Source: Citrobacter amalonaticus Y19 (lineage in GTDB: Bacteria > Pseudomonadota > Gammaproteobacteria > Enterobacterales > Enterobacteriaceae). Taken from it: 64,000 nucleotides of DNA. Each line of letters opens with the position of its first letter. Positions within the stretch are counted from its first letter, which is position 1. A program made the translations under genes and the position numbers. Positions 57,886 through 64,000 of the stretch are shown piece after piece. The DNA is taken from positions 5,208,001 to 5,272,000 of the forward strand of contig NZ_CP011132.1 of assembly GCF_000981805.1 (NCBI RefSeq), read 5' to 3'. Below the pieces are notes generated by a model. The model saw only the letters and a program-made list of their open reading frames with translations, had not been told where the DNA came from and searched no databases.

Positions 57886-60741
57886 TTACAGCGCGGCGAT
57901 GACCGCCTGTTGCTCAATCAGCTTCGCTTTCGCTTCGGCGTAGCCTTCCAGCTTCTCACGCTCTTTGGCGATCACCGCTTCCGGCGCGCGCGCCACGAAA
58001 CCTTCATTAGACAGTTTGTTTTCGATGCGGCTGATTTCACCCTCGATTTTTGCCACTTCTTTCGCCAGACGCGCCAGCTCATCTTCTTTGTTGATGAGAC
58101 CGGCCATCGGGATCAGCAGTTCGGCACCATCGATGATTTTGGCGACCGAGACCGGCCCCTTGTCATCGGCAGGCAGCACGGTGATGCTTTCCAGACGCGC
58201 CAGATTCAGCAGGAAGCTGCGGTTGTCGTTCACACGACGAATCGCGTCATCGCTGCAACCACGCAGCAACAGCTCCAGCGGTTTACCCGGCGCGATGTTC
58301 ATTTCCGCACGGATATTACGCACAGCGGTGATCGCCTGCTTCAGCCATTCGGTATCGGCAAGGGCGGCTTCATCAACCTGAGACGCGTCATAGACCGGGA
58401 ACGGCTGCAACATGATGGTGTCAGCGGTAATTCCACAAATCACTTTCACACGCTGCCAGATGGTTTCGGTAATAAACGGAATGATCGGGTGCGCCAGGCG
58501 CAGCAAACCTTCCAGAACGGTAACCAGCGTGTGGCGAGTGCCGCGCAGTTCGGCTTCCGTTCCACCGTTCATCACCGGCTTCGTCAGTTCCAGATACCAG
58601 TCGCAGAACTGGTTCCAGGTGAACTCGTACAGAATGCCTGCGGCGATATCGAAGCGGAAGTTGTCCAGCGCTTCACGGTACGCTTTCACGGTCTGGTTGA
58701 ATTCGGCGAGGATCCAGCGGTCTGCCAGCGACAGGGTCATTTCGCCGCCGTTGAAGCCGCAATCCTGGTCTTCCGTGTTCATCAGTACAAAGCGGCTGGC
58801 GTTCCACAGCTTGTTACAGAAGTTACGGTAACCTTCCAGACGCTTCATATCCCAGTTGATGTCGCGACCGGTAGACGCGAGTGCCGCCAGGGTGAAGCGC
58901 AGGGCGTCGGTGCCGTGCGGTTCGATACCTTCCGGGAACTGTTTCTCGGTACGTTTGGCAATCTTCTCTGCCAGCTGCGGCTGCATCATGTTGCCGGTAC
59001 GTTTTTCCAGCAGTTCTGGTAACGAAATACCATCGACCATATCCAGCGGGTCAATCACGTTGCCCTTGGATTTGGACATCTTCTGGCCTTCATCATCGCG
59101 AATCAGACCGGTCATGTAGACGGTGTGGAACGGCACCTGCGGCTTGCCGTTTTCATCTTTGATGAAGTGCATGGTCATCATGATCATGCGGGCAATCCAG
59201 AAGAAGATGATGTCGAAGCCGGAGACCATCACGCTGGTGGGGTGGAACTGACGCAGCGCGTCGGTGTTTTCCGGCCAGCCGAGCGTAGAGAACGTCCACA
59301 GCGCGGAGGAGAACCAGGTGTCGAGCACGTCTTCATCCTGACGAAGCGCAACGTCCGCGCCCAGGTTGTTTTCCTTGCGCACGTCGTGTTCGTTGCGGCC
59401 CACATAGACGTTGCCGTCGTTGTCGTACCATGCCGGAATACGGTGACCCCACCACAGCTGACGGGAGATACACCAGTCCTGAATATCACGCATCCAGGAG
59501 AAGTACATGTTTTCGTACTGCTTCGGTACGAACTGAATGTCGCCATTCTCAACCGCTTCAACGGCGGGTTTTGCCAGCACGTCGGCACGGACGTACCACT
59601 GGTCGGTCAGCATCGGTTCGATAACCACGCCGCCACGGTCGCCGTACGGGACGGTCAGGTCGTGCGGTTTGATTTCTTCCAGCAGTCCGAGCGCGTCGAT
59701 GGCGGCAACCACCGCTTTACGTGCGGCAAAGCGCTCCAGTTTCTGGAACTGTGCCGGGATCTCGCTTGAGTAAACGTCAGACTCTTCGCCTTTGGTGTCA
59801 TACACTTCCGCTGTTTCGCGGATATCGCCATCAAAGGTGAAGATGTTGATCATTGGCAGGGCATGACGACGACCGACTTCATAGTCGTTAAAGTCGTGCG
59901 CCGGGGTGATTTTTACGCAGCCGGTGCCTTTTTCCATGTCGGCATGCTCGTCACCGACAATCGGAATGCGGCGGTTTACCAGCGGCAGCACCACGAATTT
60001 ACCAATCAGATCTTTATAGCGTGGATCTTCCGGGTTGACGGCCACGCCGGTATCGCCCAGCAGGGTTTCCGGACGGGTAGTGGCGACGACAAGATAATCT
60101 TTACCGTCAGCCGTTTTTGCACCGTCGGCCAACGGATAGCGGATGTGCCACATCGAGCCTTTCGACTCGCGGTTTTCCACTTCCAGGTCAGAAATAGCGG
60201 TGCGCAGTTTGGGATCCCAGTTCACCAGGCGTTTGCCACGGTAAATCAAGTCTTCTTTGTACAGGCGGACGAACACTTCTTTCACGGCATTGGAAAGGCC
60301 TTCGTCCATGGTGAAGCGCTCGCGCTCCCAGTCAACGGAGTTACCGAGACGGCGCATCTGACGGGTAATGGTGCCGCCGGATTCCGCTTTCCACTGCCAG
60401 ATTTTGTCGATGAAGGCATCGCGACCATAGTCGTGACGGGTTTTCCCTTCTTCAGCGGCAATTTTACGCTCCACCACCATCTGGGTCGCGATACCGGCGT
60501 GGTCGGTACCGACCTGCCACAGGGTATTTTTCCCCTGCATGCGCTGGTAGCGGATCAGCGTGTCCATGATGGTTTGCTGGAAAGCATGACCCATATGCAA
60601 ACTGCCGGTGACGTTCGGCGGCGGGATCATGATGCAGAAGGACTCTTTGCTTTCATCGCCGTTAGGCTTGAAATAGCCCTGCTTTTCCCAGTGCTCGTAA
60701 AGCGGCTGTTCGATATCTTGGGGGTTGTATGTCTTTTCCAT
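57886..60741 (-). CDS. valS: Valyl-tRNA synthetase
   Basis: Class I aminoacyl-tRNA synthetase, 951 aa. PPNVTGSLHMGHAF (about 41-54) holds the HIGH motif and KMSKSKGN (about residue 555) the KMSKS loop. The CP1 editing domain lies between, and a C-terminal coiled coil (EDELARLAKEVAKIEGEISRIENKL) is present. It overlaps the holC stop by one base (TAATG), so the two are coupled. Confidence 0.98.
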   Translation of the reverse strand: MEKTYNPQDIEQPLYEHWEKQGYFKPNGDESKESFCIMIPPPNVTGSLHMGHAFQQTIMDTLIRYQRMQGKNTLWQVGTDHAGIATQMVVERKIAAEEGKTRHDYGRDAFIDKIWQWKAESGGTITRQMRRLGNSVDWERERFTMDEGLSNAVKEVFVRLYKEDLIYRGKRLVNWDPKLRTAISDLEVENRESKGSMWHIRYPLADGAKTADGKDYLVVATTRPETLLGDTGVAVNPEDPRYKDLIGKFVVLPLVNRRIPIVGDEHADMEKGTGCVKITPAHDFNDYEVGRRHALPMINIFTFDGDIRETAEVYDTKGEESDVYSSEIPAQFQKLERFAARKAVVAAIDALGLLEEIKPHDLTVPYGDRGGVVIEPMLTDQWYVRADVLAKPAVEAVENGDIQFVPKQYENMYFSWMRDIQDWCISRQLWWGHRIPAWYDNDGNVYVGRNEHDVRKENNLGADVALRQDEDVLDTWFSSALWTFSTLGWPENTDALRQFHPTSVMVSGFDIIFFWIARMIMMTMHFIKDENGKPQVPFHTVYMTGLIRDDEGQKMSKSKGNVIDPLDMVDGISLPELLEKRTGNMMQPQLAEKIAKRTEKQFPEGIEPHGTDALRFTLAALASTGRDINWDMKRLEGYRNFCNKLWNASRFVLMNTEDQDCGFNGGEMTLSLADRWILAEFNQTVKAYREALDNFRFDIAAGILYEFTWNQFCDWYLELTKPVMNGGTEAELRGTRHTLVTVLEGLLRLAHPIIPFITETIWQRVKVICGITADTIMLQPFPVYDASQVDEAALADTEWLKQAITAVRNIRAEMNIAPGKPLELLLRGCSDDAIRRVNDNRSFLLNLARLESITVLPADDKGPVSVAKIIDGAELLIPMAGLINKEDELARLAKEVAKIEGEISRIENKLSNEGFVARAPEAVIAKEREKLEGYAEAKAKLIEQQAVIAAL

Positions 60742-61184
60742 TATTTCCAGGTTGCCGTATTCAGGTTAAAACCAGCCACGCGGTAGGCTTTGTAGCGTTC
60801 ACGCGCCGATTGTTTCAGAGAATCTTCGTAAGGAACGAAGTCTATCACTTCTGTGAAAGCGGTGGCAAAATCTGCAAAGCCAACGCGCAGACTGATGAGC
60901 AGATCGCGCGGGCTGCTGTTGCGTTTTTCCGGCCAGGCGATTTCCACCGGCGAACCGCCACGCGGTCCTTCACCCGCCAGATTGTGTGGGACGAAACTGT
61001 CAGCCGGTCTGGCCCACAGTGCTTCATCCAGGCGAATGGCCTGTTTTTCGTCTTCGCAGGCAATCAACACGCGTTTACCACTGCGCCAACGTTCTGCGGC
61101 AATCTCACACACCAGTTGCTCGACAGCGCTTAAGCCATCGACGGTGTTTTCGTTGTCCAGAAGGTAGAACGTTGCATTCTTCAT
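60741..61184 (-). CDS. holC: DNA polymerase III chi subunit
   Basis: A 147-aa clamp-loader accessory subunit. It links the holoenzyme to SSB through its C-terminal pocket and binds psi (HolD). It begins MKNATFYLLDNE at ATG 61184, giving the K-12 length. pepA lies upstream across a REP element and valS overlaps its stop. Confidence 0.97.
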   Translation of the reverse strand: MKNATFYLLDNENTVDGLSAVEQLVCEIAAERWRSGKRVLIACEDEKQAIRLDEALWARPADSFVPHNLAGEGPRGGSPVEIAWPEKRNSSPRDLLISLRVGFADFATAFTEVIDFVPYEDSLKQSARERYKAYRVAGFNLNTATWK

Positions 61185-61232
61185 ATATGGGGCTTCTTGT
61201 GGTGGATTTAAACGCAAGGCCATGTTGCACAC

Positions 61233-61306
61233 CGTAGGCCGGATAAGCGTAGCGCCATCCGGCAAAATGCCTGATGACGGCGCTAATGCGCCTTATCAGG
61301 CCTACG
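61233..61306. repeat. REP/BIME between pepA and holC
   Basis: GTAGGCCGGATAAGCG...GCCATCCGGC and CCTGATGACGGCGC...CTTATCAGGCCTAC, inverted REP units. Confidence 0.9.
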
Positions 61307-61320
61307 GGGCAATCTCAAAC

Positions 61321-62832
61321 TTACTCTTCGCCGGAAAAACCCGCACGATTGAGCAGGAACTGTGACAGCAGCGCCACCGGACGACCGGTTGCGCCTTTGG
61401 CTTTCCCGGAGCGCCAGGCGGTGCCGGCGATATCGAGGTGCGCCCAGTTGTACTTGCGGGTAAAGCGCGACAGGAAGCAGCCTGCGGTGATCGCACCGCC
61501 AGGACGGCCGCCAATATTCGCCATATCCGCGAAGTTGGACTCCAGCTGTTCCTGATACTCATCACCGAGCGGCAGACGCCATGCGCGGTCACCCGCCTGT
61601 TCGGACGCGCCGATCAGCTCGTGCGCCAGCGGGTTATGGTTCGACATCAGACCGGTGATGTGATGGCCCAGCGCAATCACGCAGGCACCCGTCAGGGTCG
61701 CCACGTCGATCACCGCTTCCGGCTCAAAACGCTCAACGTAAGTTAAGACGTCGCAGAGCACCAGACGGCCTTCGGCATCGGTGTTCAGTACTTCAACGGT
61801 CTGGCCGGACATCGTCGTCAGCACATCGCCCGGACGATAGGCGCGACCGCCAGGCATGTTTTCACAGCCCGCCAGCACGCCGATGACGTTGATCGGCAAC
61901 TGAAGCTCCGCCACCATGCGCATCACGCCGTAAACGGCCGCTGCACCGCACATGTCGTACTTCATCTCGTCCATGCCTTCGGCAGGTTTGATGGAGATAC
62001 CGCCGGAGTCAAAGGTGAGCCCTTTACCGACCAGCACGATCGGACGGACATCTTCGGACGGGTTGCCTTTGTACTCGATCACCGACATCAGCGATTCGTT
62101 CTGCGAACCGTGACCGACGGCGAGGTAAGAGTGCATTCCCAGCTCTTTCATCTGCTGTTCGCCGATGACGCGGGTGACCACATTCTGACTGTAGCTGTCA
62201 GCCAACTGGCGCGCCTGAGAGGCCAGATACGCGGCGTTACAGATGTTCGGCGGCATGTTGCCGAGATCTTTCGCGGCCTTAATTCCGGCGGCAATGGCCA
62301 GACCGTGCTGGATCGCACGCTCGCCGCTGGTCAGTTCACGGCGCGTTGGCACGTTAAAGACCATTTTACGCAGCGGGCGACGCGGCTCGCTTTTGGTGGT
62401 CTTCAACTGATCGAAGCTGTACAGCGTCTCTTTGGCCGTCTCAACAGCCTGACGTACTTTCCAGTAGTTGTTGCGGCCTTTGACGTGCAGTTCAGTCAGG
62501 AAGCAGACGGCTTCCATCGAGCCGGTATCATTCAGAGTGTTGATCGTTTTCTGAATTACCTGCTTATACTGACGTTCATCCAGCTCGCGCTCTTTGCCAC
62601 ACCCGATGAGGAGGATACGCTCGGACAGCACGTTAGGAACATGGTGCAGCAACAAGGTCTGACCTGGTTTGCCTTCCAGTTCGCCACGGCGCAGCAGGGC
62701 ACTGATGTACCCGTCGCTAATTTTATCGAGCTGTTCTGCAATCGGAGAAAGGCGGCGTGGTTCAAAGACGCCCACGACGATGCAGGCACTCCGCTGTTTC
62801 TCCGGGCTACCGCTTTTTACACTAAACTCCAT
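61321..62832 (-). CDS. pepA: Leucyl aminopeptidase A (PepA/XerA)
   Basis: M17 metallo-aminopeptidase, 503 aa, forming a hexamer. It cleaves N-terminal residues, and also binds DNA in ColE1 cer recombination and in carAB control. NTDAEGRLVLCD (about residue 350) and VGKGLTFDSGGISIKP carry the two-metal site. The start is ATG 62832. It is divergent from lptF. Confidence 0.98.
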   Translation of the reverse strand: MEFSVKSGSPEKQRSACIVVGVFEPRRLSPIAEQLDKISDGYISALLRRGELEGKPGQTLLLHHVPNVLSERILLIGCGKERELDERQYKQVIQKTINTLNDTGSMEAVCFLTELHVKGRNNYWKVRQAVETAKETLYSFDQLKTTKSEPRRPLRKMVFNVPTRRELTSGERAIQHGLAIAAGIKAAKDLGNMPPNICNAAYLASQARQLADSYSQNVVTRVIGEQQMKELGMHSYLAVGHGSQNESLMSVIEYKGNPSEDVRPIVLVGKGLTFDSGGISIKPAEGMDEMKYDMCGAAAVYGVMRMVAELQLPINVIGVLAGCENMPGGRAYRPGDVLTTMSGQTVEVLNTDAEGRLVLCDVLTYVERFEPEAVIDVATLTGACVIALGHHITGLMSNHNPLAHELIGASEQAGDRAWRLPLGDEYQEQLESNFADMANIGGRPGGAITAGCFLSRFTRKYNWAHLDIAGTAWRSGKAKGATGRPVALLSQFLLNRAGFSGEE

Positions 62833-63098
62833 GCACTACGCTCCTGAATCTTAAAGACAACGGCGGCGCCTGCGGTTAGAATTGCAAGCTTTCGTAACTC
62901 ATGTCCGCAGTTGCGGTGACTTCGTGTTAATCTTAACGTTATTACGGCATTGGCACATCAGAACGCGTTCTGAGTAGCGAATCCGCTGAGTATAATAATT
63001 TTAGCGACGATTTCGACGACTCAAGAGAATAAATGACGTTTAAGCCATGAAACAAGCTAAATTCCTGCAAAAGACGAGTTTTTACGGGCGTATTTAAA
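62833..63098. other. pepA-lptF divergent promoter region
   Basis: A 266-bp gap between divergent genes. I see no RNA gene and no clear binding-site palindrome in it; it must hold both promoters. Confidence 0.5.
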
Positions 63099-64000
63099 GT
63101 GATAATCATAAGATATCTGGTGCGGGAGACGCTCAAAAGCCAGCTTGCCATCCTCTTCATCCTGCTTTTGATCTTCTTTTGTCAAAAGTTAGTGAGGATC
63201 CTCGGCGCGGCGGTTGACGGTGATATTCCGGCAAATCTGGTGCTCTCGCTGCTGGGCCTCGGCGTGCCTGAAATGGCGCAGCTCATCCTGCCGCTCAGCC
63301 TGTTCCTCGGACTGTTGATGACACTGGGCAAACTGTATACCGAAAGTGAAATTACGGTGATGCATGCCTGCGGTCTGAGCAAGTCCGTGCTGGTGAAAGC
63401 CGCCATGATCCTGGCGCTGTTCACCGGCATCATTGCCGCCGTTAACGTCATGTGGGCGGGACCGTGGTCGTCAAAGCATCAGGATGAGGTCCTCGCCGAG
63501 GCGAAAGCCAACCCCGGTATGGCCGCACTGGCGCAGGGGCAGTTCCAGCAGGCCACCAACGGCGGCTCGGTACTGTTCATTGAAAGCGTTGACGGTAGCG
63601 ATTTTAAAGATGTGTTCCTCGCGCAGATTCGCCCGAAAGGTAACGCCCGTCCTTCCGTGGTGGTCGCCGATTCCGGACATTTATCGCAACTGCGCGACGG
63701 TACGCAGGTGGTTACGCTGAACAAAGGCACCCGCTTTGAAGGCACCGCACTGCTGCGTGATTTCCGCATCACTGACTTCCAGGACTATCAGGCGATTATC
63801 GGTCACCAGGCGGTGGCGCTGGATCCGAACGATACCGACCAGATGGACATGCGCACGCTGTGGTCCACCGATACCGATCGGGCCCGTGCGGAACTGCACT
63901 GGCGTATCACGCTGATCTTCACCGTATTTATGATGGCGCTGATGGTCGTGCCGTTGAGCGTGGTGAACCCACGTCAGGGTCGCGTGCTGTCGATGCTGCC
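63099..64000 (+). CDS. lptF: LPS export ABC transporter permease LptF (3'-truncated by window edge)
   Basis: About 300 of roughly 366 residues are present. LptF and LptG form the inner-membrane channel that, with LptB, extracts LPS and passes it to LptC. The frame starts at GTG 63099 (MIIIRYLVRETLKSQ), matching the K-12 protein. Helices 1-3 (to about residue 120), the beta-jellyroll periplasmic domain and the start of the next membrane segment (MALMVVPLSVVNP) are visible. lptG should follow beyond the window. Confidence 0.97.
   Translation, partial: MIIIRYLVRETLKSQLAILFILLLIFFCQKLVRILGAAVDGDIPANLVLSLLGLGVPEMAQLILPLSLFLGLLMTLGKLYTESEITVMHACGLSKSVLVKAAMILALFTGIIAAVNVMWAGPWSSKHQDEVLAEAKANPGMAALAQGQFQQATNGGSVLFIESVDGSDFKDVFLAQIRPKGNARPSVVVADSGHLSQLRDGTQVVTLNKGTRFEGTALLRDFRITDFQDYQAIIGHQAVALDPNDTDQMDMRTLWSTDTDRARAELHWRITLIFTVFMMALMVVPLSVVNPRQGRVLSML

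Overview
This 64 kb window is chromosomal DNA of an enteric bacterium (Enterobacteriaceae), most likely Citrobacter or a close relative. The core genes and their order match the E. coli/Salmonella tamB-to-lptF segment: tamB, ytfP, ppa, ytfQRT-yjfF, fbp, mpl, yjgA, pmbA, cybC, nrdGD, treCBR, mgtA, ridA, pyrIB, arginine genes, argI, rraB, yjgMN, valS, holC, pepA, lptF. Several features are unlike E. coli K-12: miaE, an arginine deiminase cluster as in Salmonella, an extra TRAP transporter, an extra chemoreceptor, and a large island between cybC and nrdG. REP/BIME palindromes sit in many intergenic gaps. tamB is cut by the left edge and lptF by the right edge.

Layout. 1-8.9 kb: envelope protein TamB, YtfP, pyrophosphatase, and the galactofuranose-type ABC importer. 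9.0-10.4 kb: a chemoreceptor without a periplasmic sensor domain, behind a FliA-type promoter, with its 3' end duplicated in tandem. 10.4-15.5 kb: fbp, mpl, yjgA, pmbA, cybC. 15.5-24.5 kb: an accessory island bounded by two toxin-antitoxin modules (HigBA-like and RelBE-like). It holds a nine-gene operon: a one-domain PRD protein, an SFCGS glycine-rich protein, DUF4312, membrane proteins DUF4311 and DUF4310, a dihydroorotase-like amidohydrolase, a DgaE-like PLP lyase, a DgaF-like aldolase, and a full-length PRD/EIIB/EIIA regulator. A perfect CRP site and a perfect 20-bp palindrome lie upstream. This is the best candidate for an undescribed system: a possible PTS-like uptake and catabolic route for an amino-sugar-acid derivative.

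24.5-35.3 kb: anaerobic ribonucleotide reductase with NrdR, FNR and DnaA sites upstream, trehalose uptake and hydrolysis, and the Mg2+ transporter with its mgtL leader peptide and PhoP promoter. 35.3-38.5 kb: a DctPQM-type TRAP transporter of unknown substrate. 38.5-40.6 kb: ridA and the pyrLBI attenuation operon. 40.6-47.3 kb: an arginine deiminase operon (arcA, arcC, catabolic carbamoyltransferase, ornithine-racemase-like enzyme, APC antiporter), followed by a divergent ArgR paralogue that lacks the usual Asp-Asp effector pair. 48-52.5 kb: yjgK and the torYZ-type respiratory reductase pair. 52.6-64 kb: argI with tandem ARG boxes, rraB, miaE, an unrecognised membrane-anchored protein, yjgM, yjgN, valS, holC, pepA and lptF.

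No tRNA, rRNA, CRISPR array, insertion sequence or prophage was recognised. Functional names come from my recognition of protein families and motifs; no database search was run.
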